From: JAFGDI01 sp963667715
GTDB lineage: Bacteria > Planctomycetota > Phycisphaerae > Sedimentisphaerales > SM23-30
Assembly: GCA_963667715.1 (NCBI GenBank)
Contig: OY763926.1
Coordinates: 1,178,001-1,242,000, forward strand
DNA length: 64,000 nucleotides
Direction of reading: 5' to 3'
Position numbers and translations under genes: made by a program. Positions 21,651 to 30,513 of the stretch are shown here, one piece after another (position 1 is the first letter of the stretch; each line of letters starts with the position of its first letter). The notes beneath the pieces are model-generated. The model was not told where the DNA came from. It saw only the letters and a program-made list of their open reading frames with translations, and made no database searches.

Positions 21651-23023
21651 GAATCAAAGCTGATACCGATGTTGCCAACCGTAAGCTTCAGGCGTTCGCC
21701 AAGAGCGTAACCGGTGTCTTAGGTGTTGCTACTGGTGCCTATGCAATTCGCGGCCTGAGCCATGCGTTAATAGATCTTGGTAGTGATGCACAAGAAACTC
21801 GTGGCAAATTCACAGCAGTATTCAAAGAACAGACAGCTGCCGCCTTGGAGTTTGTCAGAGGGACTGCGACAGCTCTACACCGTTCTAAACTTGATCTTGA
21901 AGACTGGATGGCAACATTCCAAGACACCTTCGTGCCGCTCGGGTTCGCTCGTCGAGAGGCCCGGACGATGGCTCAAACATTAACCAGGTTAAGTATCGAC
22001 CTTGCCTCATTTAACAATAAGACAGAGCCAGAGGTAATTCGTGACTTGCAATCAGCTATGGTCGGTAATCACGAAACGATGCGAAAATATGGAGTAATTA
22101 TCACTGCGGCCACTTTGGACCAGCAATTACTGAATATGGGCATCACAGGAGGCGTGAGGGCAGCCACAGAGCAACAGAAGGCTATGGCACGCCTACAGAT
22201 GATACTTGCCAGCACTACCGACGCCCAGGGCGATGCGGCACGTACAGCAGGATCATTCGCCAACCAAAGCAGGGCAGTTAAGGCTCAACTCAAAGATTTA
22301 GGTGTAGAGCTCGGCTCAGCTCTTATGCCTGCGTTACAATCGATAATGCCATATTTTGATAACCTCAAGCTTAAAATAGACCTGTTTGCTGCATCGACGC
22401 TACTGGGCTTTGTTTCTGCTGGAAATGAGATTGCATATTTTGCCGGAACCGTCGTACCTGCCTACGTGAGCTACTTTGGAGAGAACTGGCAGTCTATCTT
22501 GGTTGATCTTGGTAGCTGGTTTGCGACAGCTTTTGTCAATATTGGCCAAAATGTATGGGATTTTCTAGTTGAAATCAAAAACTGGCTTACTGGTGACGGA
22601 TTCAACTTTGAATGGACTGGTCTATTAGAGGGTTTTGAACGCACAACAGCTAAAATGGCTCAAATTGCAGACCGACAGCTATCACCACTGGAAAACGCAC
22701 TAGCCAACCAGGTAATAGACCTACAGAACCAACTAACAACAGCCCAACAACCATCTACCAGTAAACCAACTGGCATAGCCACTGAAATTGCCGGATTGTC
22801 CGGCACTGTCGGTAGCAGTATTACTAAACGTGACCAGAATCAGGAAGTGGCTGCCGTCGAGAGCAGGTTCCTGTCTGGGAAAACAGTAAAAACTGCCACA
22901 GACAAAAACACCGAAACTTTGGTACAGATTGCTCGCAAACAACTACAATCTACCGAGAAAATGTTGACCAAACTCCAACAAACCAATCCAATCCAAAACA
23001 AGACTGAGGTAGCAGTAATATGA
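21626..23023 (+). CDS. Tail tape measure protein
   Basis: The protein has 465 residues from TTG 21626 (AGAGGAAGAAAA upstream). It begins AEATAKVRIKADTDVANRKLQAF, and then the typical tape-measure helical repeats (GFARREARTMAQTLTRLSIDLASF, PEVIRDLQSAMVGNHETMRKYGV) and a hydrophobic middle (about 255-315). The C-terminus is a Lys/Gln-rich helix. At roughly 0.15 nm per residue the tail would be about 70 nm, short for a siphovirus. It is the largest tail gene and sits after the chaperones as expected. Confidence 0.85.
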   Translation: MAEATAKVRIKADTDVANRKLQAFAKSVTGVLGVATGAYAIRGLSHALIDLGSDAQETRGKFTAVFKEQTAAALEFVRGTATALHRSKLDLEDWMATFQDTFVPLGFARREARTMAQTLTRLSIDLASFNNKTEPEVIRDLQSAMVGNHETMRKYGVIITAATLDQQLLNMGITGGVRAATEQQKAMARLQMILASTTDAQGDAARTAGSFANQSRAVKAQLKDLGVELGSALMPALQSIMPYFDNLKLKIDLFAASTLLGFVSAGNEIAYFAGTVVPAYVSYFGENWQSILVDLGSWFATAFVNIGQNVWDFLVEIKNWLTGDGFNFEWTGLLEGFERTTAKMAQIADRQLSPLENALANQVIDLQNQLTTAQQPSTSKPTGIATEIAGLSGTVGSSITKRDQNQEVAAVESRFLSGKTVKTATDKNTETLVQIARKQLQSTEKMLTKLQQTNPIQNKTEVAVI

Positions 23024-23859
23024 TAGTTGATATACACGAGCAGAAGGATGACACAACGCTGTCCTGCAGCATTGATGGGCTTAACAGTAGAGCAGAATTT
23101 GACCGGGTGTTTGATGTGAGCATTGCACTTGAAGGTGCGGAAACTGTCGCCGACATATTAATGCTCATACAGGCACATGAAGACTTACCGGCCCTAGGCG
23201 ATTCCCACCCAAATAATATTTGGGCTACCGTGGATAATATTACAGTAAGAAACACCAATGGTAATAGCTACCGCGTGGTAGTGCATTACATGGATATTGG
23301 GAACCCGGCCATGCGTGTCGTAGATGCATCATATGGCTCGAACATAACTACTGAGAGTATTGATAAAGATATTAACAATAACCCACTAGAAAACTCGTCT
23401 GGCGAGCAATTTACTGTTGATGAAGATTTTCATGATGCGACATATTCCGCCTCTGGATACTCGCTATCCTGGTCGGCCAGTAACGCCGCTAGCTATCGCA
23501 ACACCACCAATAATGCGACATGGTTTTCTAACCCGATAGGTACTTGCCGAGTAGTCAAGTACGACGCAGAACCTGTATATATTTCTGGCTCGAAGTATTG
23601 GAAATGGTACCTAGAAATACATTTTCGCACAGACGGCTGGGACCGACGTATTTTAGACCAGGGAACGATGACTAAAGATGCCACAACAGGTTTAATCACA
23701 ATCAAAGACGCAGACGGCAATCCCGTAACCAGCCCCGTCAAACTTAATGGCTCTGGCGGAGTTTTAGCCGATGGCAGTGCAGCCGTGTACAGAACTTTCC
23801 AAACTAAAAGCAAAACCAACTTTGCTCTGTTACCATTAACATTACAGGATGTGACATGA
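23020..23859 (+). CDS. Tail tip/baseplate protein, unknown type
   Basis: The protein has 279 residues; ATG overlaps the tape measure stop (ATGA). It is beta-rich. The N-terminal 110 residues (TTLSCSIDGLNSRAEFDRVFDVSIALEG... YRVVVHYMDIGNPAMRV) may correspond to a distal-tail-like ring. The centre has many Asn/Ser and Trp residues. A place directly after the tape measure suggests the distal tail or a baseplate hub. No catalytic motif is seen. Confidence 0.62.
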   Translation: MIVDIHEQKDDTTLSCSIDGLNSRAEFDRVFDVSIALEGAETVADILMLIQAHEDLPALGDSHPNNIWATVDNITVRNTNGNSYRVVVHYMDIGNPAMRVVDASYGSNITTESIDKDINNNPLENSSGEQFTVDEDFHDATYSASGYSLSWSASNAASYRNTTNNATWFSNPIGTCRVVKYDAEPVYISGSKYWKWYLEIHFRTDGWDRRILDQGTMTKDATTGLITIKDADGNPVTSPVKLNGSGGVLADGSAAVYRTFQTKSKTNFALLPLTLQDVT

Positions 23860-24257
23860 GTTATACGTTAAGCAAAAGCAGCATTAAAAAACTCAAACAG
23901 GGCAATGCTGCCGCACTCAAACAGCGACGGACGGTGCGATTTAATCACAGACAGCCAGGAGGCAGTGGGGGAGGTGGTGTATTTGCTCGTGGAGTTTGCC
24001 AAGAGGGGTGCCAGACTGACGGCCTGATCAGTGTTAAATTGCTCGATACTGAGGGAGCAACGCCAGGCGATGCATTTGACGTTTATATGTTTACAGATCG
24101 CCGCACTAGTGTTAATCTTGATTATATCGCAACGCCAGAATATGGTACAGATTTAAGTGGTACTATTGTGCCGCTAGTGCGTTACCCTGACGGCGTTTGG
24201 CACCTGGCACCTAATACGGTTGCGGTGTGGGATAATTGCGACGAGGCAGCATCGTGA
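23856..24257 (+). CDS. Small tail-tip associated protein
   Basis: The protein has 133 residues; ATG overlaps the previous stop. It has a basic N-terminus (LSKSSIKKLKQGNAAALKQRRTVRF), a Gly-rich linker (GGSGGGGVFARG), then a beta part with TEGATPGDAFDVYMFTDRR and GTIVPLVRYPDGVWHLAPN. The C-terminal unit looks like a small beta domain found in phage structural proteins. Function by position only. Confidence 0.6.
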   Translation: MSYTLSKSSIKKLKQGNAAALKQRRTVRFNHRQPGGSGGGGVFARGVCQEGCQTDGLISVKLLDTEGATPGDAFDVYMFTDRRTSVNLDYIATPEYGTDLSGTIVPLVRYPDGVWHLAPNTVAVWDNCDEAAS

Positions 24258-25357
24258 GTAATTACATATTGACAGGTCGAAACAAAAAACTACTTGGCCG
24301 AGATAAAACCTTAACCAGCTGCCAGGGCGAGATATGGCCGCCGTGCCAGGACGATTCGTGCTCAATTCTAACTGGCGACAATCGAGCGTACCCAATCAAC
24401 AGAATCCCCAGCAAGGTCAAAGTGCTGCTATCTGGCACTTATTACTACTTGAGCATTATTGGCTCTTTAGGCAGCCAAACGGCCACCTATAAGTCTCAGT
24501 GTAACGATAAAAGGTTCACACTGATTAAAAGTTGCAGTGCTACAGAGCTTATTATCTACCAAAACATAGCAGGTGTATGGACGCTCGTTTTTTACGGCAG
24601 TTCTGTAACCGCCGTTATAACTAACACCATAGCCGAATACAGCAGCACTTACCCATCGGCCAACTACTACACCAATATCTGCACAGCCAGCAATCCAACC
24701 ATACCCGGCTGTTGGGATAAAACCAGTGACAATTGGGTTAGGTCAACACCTACAGGCTGGCTATTGGTAACAACAGGTAGCATTGTCGGTGCAGGCGGTA
24801 TATCGTTTTCTGATGCTTACGCCAGAAAAACAATAACCTCCAGCAATACTTGGAATTTCTCGGACTCACGAGTTGCTAGCAACTGGCTTAGATTCCCGAT
24901 GTCAGACACTCAGACAATGACCATAACCGACAAGAATTATACGTATCAAGGTAATCGGGCAACAGTGTGGAACAGGGGATTGGTAGACGATGATGGTGAG
25001 ACAGTACAATTGTTCGAGACTAACGCAACCGATTGGTACTTTGCGGAGAGGAACATAGCGGCAACTAATTATATGATGGTACCAGCTGGACGTATTGTCA
25101 ATAATTACACTGACAATTGCCAAGTTGGATTAAAGCTGGATTTACAGATCGTTAATAACGTCTGGACGTTAAATGTTGACACTGTCGGTTGCAATGAAAC
25201 ATTGAGCTTGTCATATAGCCATAACGTTGCACCAGTAACCACCACAGGCTTCGTATGGAGAGTCCAAAACCTAAACGGAGATGTGCTCGACGAATGGGTT
25301 AACAGCGGCACCACAGTCGGCACAACGCTTAATATGGAGCTTACACCGATCTACTAA
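24254..25357 (+). CDS. Putative receptor-binding or tail-tip protein
   Basis: The protein has 367 residues from GTG 24254, which shares GTGA with the previous stop; TTG 24236 is possible but lacks a ribosome site. It is Thr/Asn/Tyr/Trp-rich and beta-structured (e.g. TQTMTITDKNYTYQGNRATVW), with a C-terminal unit ending FVWRVQNLNGDVLDEW. This composition and last-but-one position suit a receptor-binding or tip protein. No sequence family was recognised. Confidence 0.6.
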   Translation: MSNYILTGRNKKLLGRDKTLTSCQGEIWPPCQDDSCSILTGDNRAYPINRIPSKVKVLLSGTYYYLSIIGSLGSQTATYKSQCNDKRFTLIKSCSATELIIYQNIAGVWTLVFYGSSVTAVITNTIAEYSSTYPSANYYTNICTASNPTIPGCWDKTSDNWVRSTPTGWLLVTTGSIVGAGGISFSDAYARKTITSSNTWNFSDSRVASNWLRFPMSDTQTMTITDKNYTYQGNRATVWNRGLVDDDGETVQLFETNATDWYFAERNIAATNYMMVPAGRIVNNYTDNCQVGLKLDLQIVNNVWTLNVDTVGCNETLSLSYSHNVAPVTTTGFVWRVQNLNGDVLDEWVNSGTTVGTTLNMELTPIY

Positions 25358-25689
25358 TGGCAACCTGCGAACACAATCAAGGCGGCACCTGCACTGCCAC
25401 AGAACCACCAACCATTAACGCTGTGCCAGTACTTTGTAAAACTGCTTGCCCGATTAAACTCAGCACTAAATCCGCACAGGACTTGCAACGCCACCTAAGA
25501 GCCACTGCACCACCACAAACACCACAAATTAACCTGTCAACCCTCAAAACTTGGTGCCAAGCCAACTGCGACCAGCCATGCACACTGCTCCAGGCTGATT
25601 GGTTCACCCGCCGACCATGCTACATCCGCCAACACCAGGCAAAAGCCTGCCCGCAAGGCAAATGGCCCAAGGAACTTTTTACATCCTAG
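25357..25689 (+). CDS. Cys-rich small phage protein
   Basis: The protein has 110 residues; the start overlaps the previous stop (TAATG). Eleven Cys are arranged as pairs (CEHNQGGTC, CKTAC, CQANC, CTLL, CYIR, CPQG), which suggests metal binding or disulfides. Pro/Thr/Gln-rich linkers separate them. It is the last gene of the prophage before the terminator and tRNA fragment. The coding strand is strongly C-rich. Function unknown. Confidence 0.6.
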   Translation: MATCEHNQGGTCTATEPPTINAVPVLCKTACPIKLSTKSAQDLQRHLRATAPPQTPQINLSTLKTWCQANCDQPCTLLQADWFTRRPCYIRQHQAKACPQGKWPKELFTS

Positions 25690-25766
25690 AAAGTGTGCGC
25701 ACTCAATACTTGACATGCGCACACAATGCGCACACACCGAACCAAAACACCCCGAATCACAACAAT

Positions 25767-25806
25767 AAAAAACCCGCTTAATCGTATGAAAAAGCGGGTT
25801 TTTGGG
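25767..25806. terminator. Bidirectional intrinsic terminator at the prophage edge
   Basis: AAAAACCCGCTT pairs with AAGCGGGTTTTT around about 12 bases. A runs and T runs on both sides let it work in both directions. Confidence 0.85.
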
Positions 25807-25818
25807 TGTTTTATGAAT

Positions 25819-25858
25819 TTTAGGAAACCGACGCTCTATCCAGCTGAGCCACGAGCGC
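25819..25858 (-). tRNA. Truncated tRNA-Arg(CCU), 5' half only; prophage attachment junction
   Basis: On the reverse strand, 25858 down to 25819 reads as a tRNA-Arg 5' half: acceptor strand GCGCTCG, D-arm GCTC...GAGC, anticodon stem strand TCGGT and loop TTCCTAA (anticodon CCU). After base 39 the expected ACCGA strand is missing; the sequence continues as ATTCATAAAACACCC and is phage DNA. The crossover thus lies in the anticodon loop, core about TTTCCTAAA. The 3' half should lie at the other end of the prophage, outside the window. Confidence 0.8.
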
Positions 25859-25994
25859 AAGTGCTTAAAAAGCCTTCTGTAACTAATTACAGAATTAGAA
25901 AATTTAACTGAAAAAGACGGTAAAGTCAAGAGTTAACTTGGTATTTTACCGCCTTAATGTACGTTTAATCGCTCTATAAGTGCTTGCGAAATAA
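25859..25994. other. Spacer between attachment site and galM
   Basis: No gene is seen. The region is AT-rich and includes GACGGTAAAGTCAAGAGTTAAC...TTTTACCG, which can form a hairpin that might end galM transcription. Confidence 0.4.
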
Positions 25995-27071
25995 TTACTT
26001 TATACTGAACTTATGTACGGTTAGGTGGTGATATTTATCGCCCGGCGTGAGCAAAGTTGTTGGGAAATCTGGATTATTCGGCGAGTCAGGATAATGTTGG
26101 GTTTCCAGGCAAACTCCGCCAAATTGATTGAAGGTTTTTCCTTGCGGGCTTTTGATTGTGCCGTCCATCCAAAATGCTGTATAACACTGTACTGCAGGTT
26201 GGTTGGTGCTTACTTCCATTAATCTGCCACTATTCGGATCGTATAGCTCGGCAGTTGCGGTGAGAGTGTTGTTAGGTAGCTTATTGTTGCAACCTGGAGA
26301 GCGAACAATGAAGTTATGGTCGTACCCAAACGGCAGGCTTTTGATGTCCTGGCCAATGGTTTTAGGGCTGGTAAAGTCAAATGCAGTGTCCTTTACTGGT
26401 ATTATCTTGCCGGTAGGGATCAGATTTTCGTCTGGTTCAGTATAGCTGTCGCAGAACAGCTTTAATGTATGGCCGGTTATGTCGCCATTTCCAGCTCCGG
26501 CAAGGTTCCAATAGCTGTGCTGGGTCATGTTTATAACTGTCTTTTTGTCAGTTAGGGCGATATACTCCATTCTCAGCTCATTTTCATTGTTGAGCGTATA
26601 AGTAACAGAAATATCCAGTGTTCCCGGGTACCCTTCGTTGCCGTCTGGGTCGTTAAGAGTTAGCTGGAGAGCTACTGCACCATCACGAGTTAGCATCTCT
26701 GCTTCCCAAAGGCGTTTATCGTAGCCGATTTTGCCGCCATGCAGAGAATTTGGGCCATTATTGATAAAAAGGCTGTATTCCTGGTCTTCAATAGAGAAAT
26801 TACCTTCTTTGATACGGTTGCCATAACGGCCAATTAATGCACCCAGGTAATAGCCTTTGGAAAGATATGGATCTGAGGTATATTCATCGTAAGAGCCAAG
26901 GCCTAGCTGAACATTGTCAAGATTACCATCTCTATCTGGCACATTCATTTCAACCAGGATACCGCCAAAGTTTGTGATCTTCGCTTCCAGGCCGTTATCG
27001 TTTTTCAGTGTGAATAATTCTACTGGTTTTCCGTCTGGCATAACGCCGAAACTTTCGCTTTTGATTTCCAT
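25995..27071 (-). CDS. galM: Aldose 1-epimerase (galactose mutarotase)
   Basis: The protein has 358 residues. Family motifs: GALIGRYGNRI, NSLHGG (substrate-binding His), TQHSYWNLAG (catalytic His), LIPTGKIIPV, FDFTSPKTIG, and CLETQHYPDSPN with the catalytic Glu. It interconverts alpha and beta anomers of galactose and related aldoses in the cytoplasm (no signal peptide). It starts 13 bases after thiE, with AGAGGAAT as ribosome site, so the two are probably cotranscribed, although their pathways are unrelated. Confidence 0.92.
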   Translation of the reverse strand: MEIKSESFGVMPDGKPVELFTLKNDNGLEAKITNFGGILVEMNVPDRDGNLDNVQLGLGSYDEYTSDPYLSKGYYLGALIGRYGNRIKEGNFSIEDQEYSLFINNGPNSLHGGKIGYDKRLWEAEMLTRDGAVALQLTLNDPDGNEGYPGTLDISVTYTLNNENELRMEYIALTDKKTVINMTQHSYWNLAGAGNGDITGHTLKLFCDSYTEPDENLIPTGKIIPVKDTAFDFTSPKTIGQDIKSLPFGYDHNFIVRSPGCNNKLPNNTLTATAELYDPNSGRLMEVSTNQPAVQCYTAFWMDGTIKSPQGKTFNQFGGVCLETQHYPDSPNNPDFPTTLLTPGDKYHHLTVHKFSIK

Positions 27072-27084
27072 TATATTCCTCTGG

Positions 27085-28140
27085 TCAGTTATTTTTGATT
27101 TGTTTTTTTGCGTTAGTAAGTGTATTTTTCATATCTTCAGCCGCTTTTGCCGGGTTGGCAGCTGAAATAATCGATTGGCAGACAGCAACACCATCAGCTC
27201 CTGCCAATATAGCTTCAGCAGCATTGTCTTTTGTTACGCCGCCAATAGCGATAATCGGGCCACGGTAGAGTTTCCTGGTATCAGAAATGAACTTTGTTCC
27301 CGTCTTTGGCACTTCCGGCTTTGTGGGACTGCCAAAAATTGATCCGATACCAATATAGTCAACATCTTCTGTTTTTGCGGTACTTACTTCGTCGAGGTTA
27401 TGGCAGGTTCTGCCAATAATAGCAGAAAACCCTAGCAATTCTCTTGCATAAGCAGGGGGGATATCACTTTGGCCAAGGTGTGCGCCGTCAGATATAGATA
27501 TCTGAGCCAGGTCGCAGCGGTCGTTTATGATCAGCATTGAATCGTTTTCCCGGCAAAGCTCGGCAATCGAAAGCAGTTGGTCGATAGTCTGCTGGCCTAG
27601 TATGTCTTTTTCTCTATATTGGATACAATCTACTCCAGCTTTGAGTATTTCTCTCGCAGTTTCAACTGGGCTTAATCGGCAAAGTTCCTCTGTTATTAGT
27701 ACGTAAAGTGCTACATTGTTGAACTTTTTTCGTGTAATTTTACCGATCAGTTGTTTTTCAAGTTCGTAGCTAAGATATCTTAACTGTTCTATTCCAGTAG
27801 CTATTTCTGGGTGCGAAGAGGTTTTAGTATACTCTTCTATAGCCCTTAAAGCTTCGGAAACTCTTGAAGATGCAGCCTTTATGACAGAAATGATATTGTC
27901 TCGCCTGGCTTCGCTTTCTAGTGTGATAGTGGTTCCGACATCGCCTGGGGTGTCTCTATTGTCCAGAAGTTTTCTTTGGGGGAGTTTGCCAACTAGTTGG
28001 GCCAGCTGATGTCTGATATTTTTAATTTTTTCAGTCAGAGAGCTGTCGTTTAGTGCAAATCTTGCATATTCTTCCATGACTCGCAAGCCTTCCCGGCTGC
28101 GGTTGAAGTTCGCATCAATTATACGGTATGTAAAATCCAT
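27085..28140 (-). CDS. thiE: Thiamine-phosphate synthase with N-terminal ThiD2 domain
   Basis: The protein has 351 residues. Residues 1 to about 135 are the ThiD2 domain (RIIDANFNRSREGLRVMEEYARF, then SRVSEALRAIEEY), a phosphomethylpyrimidine kinase type found fused to ThiE in several phyla. Residues about 145-351 are the ThiE barrel: QYREKDILG, LIINDRCDLA, GAHLGQSDIP, GRTCHNLDE, DYIGIGSIFGSPTKP, IIAIGGVTKDN and GADGVAVCQSI. It couples pyrimidine and thiazole phosphates to thiamine phosphate. I see no TPP riboswitch in the upstream gap. Confidence 0.93.
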   Translation of the reverse strand: MDFTYRIIDANFNRSREGLRVMEEYARFALNDSSLTEKIKNIRHQLAQLVGKLPQRKLLDNRDTPGDVGTTITLESEARRDNIISVIKAASSRVSEALRAIEEYTKTSSHPEIATGIEQLRYLSYELEKQLIGKITRKKFNNVALYVLITEELCRLSPVETAREILKAGVDCIQYREKDILGQQTIDQLLSIAELCRENDSMLIINDRCDLAQISISDGAHLGQSDIPPAYARELLGFSAIIGRTCHNLDEVSTAKTEDVDYIGIGSIFGSPTKPEVPKTGTKFISDTRKLYRGPIIAIGGVTKDNAAEAILAGADGVAVCQSIISAANPAKAAEDMKNTLTNAKKQIKNN

Positions 28141-28571
28141 GACTCAATATTAACTAAAAAAACATGTCTGTCACTAATTATTTTGTGATTTTAGTCCTTA
28201 TTTGAGTAGTAGATATAGTGTTTATGAACTTTTGACGCACATTGGTTTATAGTCCAATAAGTAATGGTTTAACTTTAGCTTCTTTTTGATTAAGCCATTT
28301 TTGTGTAGGGAGTAGTATGTTTTTTAGAGAAAAAGTGAGATTTATTGAAAACTATTTTTGAGTTAAGTCTTTTTTTATCAATGTATTACTGTGGAGGGTG
28401 ATGGAAATATTTATTCATATAGTTGAAATGTGAATGTCTGTTCATTATAATGAATATGTATTCATTTTTATGAATTAGTATTCTAGTAAATGAATATTGG
28501 TTCACGATTGGATTAGGACTAGTTAAAACCATTAGCTTTGATGTAATGGTACTGTTTAGAGGTAATAGATT
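28141..28571. promoter_or_regulatory. Divergent promoter region thiE / tetR with ATTCAT palindromes
   Basis: This is a 430-bp AT-rich gap between divergent genes. At 28441-28504 palindromes are nested and overlapping: TTCATTATAATGAA (28441-28454), ATGAATATGTATTCAT (28450-28465), ATTCATTTTTATGAAT (28460-28475), and TGAATATTGGTTCA (about 28491-28504). They are the likely operators of the TetR-type regulator encoded 68 bases downstream. The left part (28150-28430) shows no gene or clear structure. Confidence 0.55.
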
Positions 28572-29225
28572 TTGGGTAAAGAACAACTTAGCCGGAAAGA
28601 GCGCGAAAAGCTCCGTAGGAAAGAGGATATTCTCTGGGCGGCACAGAAGTGCTTTGGTGATAAAGGTTATCACGAATGTACTATGGAGGATATTGCCAAA
28701 GAGAATGAGTGTTCTGTAGGCAGTCTTTATAATTTTTTCTCTGGAAAAGATCATATATATAAAGAGATCTTTGCCTGGCATGGTGAACGTATGAAGGAAT
28801 TTGCAGCCAGCTTTGTGATAGATACAGAAGACCCAGTTGGGTGCATAGGGGATTATATCCTCAAACGCCTCGAATATGGTATGGAGCATCAGGGTTTTCT
28901 AAAAATGTTCATTAGAAACCATAATAACGATAATTTTGCAGATGAATCGCTTTGGAAGGAAAGTATCTGGCCAGCCAAGGTTGAGATGGAGAAAGTGCTT
29001 TCTGAATTTTTCCGTTTAGCAGTTGAAAAGAAAATTGTCAGGGCTGATCTTGATATTGAAATGGTAATAAGCATGATCGAACATAATATTTTTCGAATAT
29101 TAGATGAGTATTTTCATAATTTCTGCCCAGACAAGACACGCGAAATGTCATTGGAGGAAAGCAGGGATTTTATGATGGATGTATTGTTTAATGGAATAAG
29201 TTGTAGAGATAAAAATGACAAATAA
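28572..29225 (+). CDS. TetR-family regulator of the RND efflux operon
   Basis: The protein has 217 residues from TTG 28572, 9 bases after AGAGG; no ATG is available at the N-terminus. Residues about 10-60 are a TetR HTH (RKEDILWAAQKCFGDKGYHECTMEDIAKENECSVGSLYNFFSGKDHIYKEI). The rest is a helical ligand-binding domain. It precedes the three efflux genes on the same strand and is probably the operon repressor, released by pump substrates. The palindromic ATTCAT sites upstream support autoregulation. Confidence 0.88.
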   Translation: MGKEQLSRKEREKLRRKEDILWAAQKCFGDKGYHECTMEDIAKENECSVGSLYNFFSGKDHIYKEIFAWHGERMKEFAASFVIDTEDPVGCIGDYILKRLEYGMEHQGFLKMFIRNHNNDNFADESLWKESIWPAKVEMEKVLSEFFRLAVEKKIVRADLDIEMVISMIEHNIFRILDEYFHNFCPDKTREMSLEESRDFMMDVLFNGISCRDKNDK

Positions 29226-29281
29226 ATGTTAAGTGCATATACTTTGAAGGAAATTAACCTTTTTTAATATGGAGATGTGAA

Positions 29282-30442
29282 ATGTCAGATAATGTATCGC
29301 AAAAAAAGAAGACTGGCAGTAGTGGTATTGGGATAGTAATAGCTTTGGTCCTGATAATAGCAAGCTTTATTGCCGGAAAACATTTTGGTGGTAGTGCAGG
29401 CGGCCCAGGCGGTTTTCCTGGTATGGGTATGGGAATGGGCGGTGGAGCTCCTGCAGTAAGCGTGCAGAAAGTACAGAAGTCGTTTATTGATATTCCTAGT
29501 GAATATGTTGGTTTTATTGAGGCTCAGGAAAGCGTTGAGCTTGTACCGCAGGTTAGTGGTTATCTTGAATCTGTAAACTTTACTGAAGGTTCATATATTA
29601 AAAAGGGGCAGACTCTCTTTAAAATCGAACGGCGTCAGTATCAGGCAGAGTTAGAAATGCGTAAAGCCAAACTTGGCCAGGCTCAGGCAAATCTGGCTCA
29701 GGCAGAGAAGTTGTACAGGAGATTGAAAGCTGCTGATCCAAAGAGTATTTCTCAGCTTGACCTTGATAATGCTGAAAGTTCCGTCGCCTCTGGTAAGGCC
29801 GCGATTGCTGAATGCAAGGCTGATATTGTACTGGCAGAAGTTGATCTGGAAAGAACAACCATAAAGGCACCTATTAACGGCTATATTGGTAAGGCTTTTG
29901 TTACAGAGGGTAATTATGTTAGTAATTCAACCGGAACACTTGCTCGGTTGGTTAAGTCTGATCCGGTGAGAGTGGTATTTTCATTGAGTGACTCGGACTA
30001 TTTGAAAAATAAAAGTAAGTTTTCTGATGGTCAGCTAAACTTTGCTATTCGTTTGCCAGATGGCAGTGAAGTTAGTCAGGGTAGTAGATTTGACTTTGAA
30101 GATAACCAGATCGATCAGGGTACTGCTACAATTGCTCTTCGCGCCAGTTTTGATAATAATGATAGAAAACTTATCCCAGGGGCTTATGTTACAGTTGTCT
30201 TGACAGATAAGGATCGCCCTGAAGGTGTTGTTATTCCTCATTCCGCAGTAATGAATACAGCAGATGGTACTATTGTTTATGTGGTTGATGCTGATAATAA
30301 TGCTCAGGTAAGGCCTGTTGTTACCGGAGACGAGACTCAGAATGGTATAATTGTAGAATCAGGTCTTATGCCCGATGATGTTATTATTATTCAGGGTTTG
30401 CAGAAAGTTAAGCCGGGAACAGCTGTTGTTCCGCAAATGTAA
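29282..30442 (+). CDS. RND efflux periplasmic adaptor (membrane fusion protein)
   Basis: The protein has 386 residues. An N-terminal anchor (IGIVIALVLIIASFIAG) is followed by a Gly/Met-rich linker (FPGMGMGMGGGAP). Then come the adaptor domains: barrel-sandwich (VELVPQVSGYLESVNFTEGSYIKKGQTLFKI), coiled-coil hairpin (LEMRKAKLGQAQANLAQAEKL), second lipoyl half (TTIKAPINGYIGKAFVTEGNYV) and beta-barrel (DPVRVVFSLSDSDYL). It bridges the inner-membrane pump and the outer-membrane channel, as AcrA/MexE do. Confidence 0.93.
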   Translation: MSDNVSQKKKTGSSGIGIVIALVLIIASFIAGKHFGGSAGGPGGFPGMGMGMGGGAPAVSVQKVQKSFIDIPSEYVGFIEAQESVELVPQVSGYLESVNFTEGSYIKKGQTLFKIERRQYQAELEMRKAKLGQAQANLAQAEKLYRRLKAADPKSISQLDLDNAESSVASGKAAIAECKADIVLAEVDLERTTIKAPINGYIGKAFVTEGNYVSNSTGTLARLVKSDPVRVVFSLSDSDYLKNKSKFSDGQLNFAIRLPDGSEVSQGSRFDFEDNQIDQGTATIALRASFDNNDRKLIPGAYVTVVLTDKDRPEGVVIPHSAVMNTADGTIVYVVDADNNAQVRPVVTGDETQNGIIVESGLMPDDVIIIQGLQKVKPGTAVVPQM

Positions 30443-30513
30443 TTATTGGATTATTGTTAATTTTACCAGTTCTCCCAAATAGGGACTAGAGCTGTATATA
30501 TAAGGAATTAAAT

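Larger units (their letters stand above)
1..25818. mobile_element. Prophage, right portion (siphovirus-like)
   Basis: The region has the normal order of a tailed temperate phage: replication helicase, small early genes, large terminase, gpW-like connector, portal, protease-capsid, cement protein, tail completion, tail tube, G/GT chaperones, tape measure and tail tip genes. All are on the + strand with tight overlaps, except one reverse-strand accessory gene. The right edge is placed at the truncated tRNA-Arg at 25819-25858, beyond which housekeeping genes begin. The left edge, integrase and repressor are outside the window. A short tape measure and a G/GT chaperone pair indicate a long, flexible, non-contractile tail. 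No endolysin was recognised. Confidence 0.9.

Noticed and set aside
28141..28430. TPP riboswitch upstream of thiE
   Set aside because: No CTGAGA-type core was found on the reverse strand.
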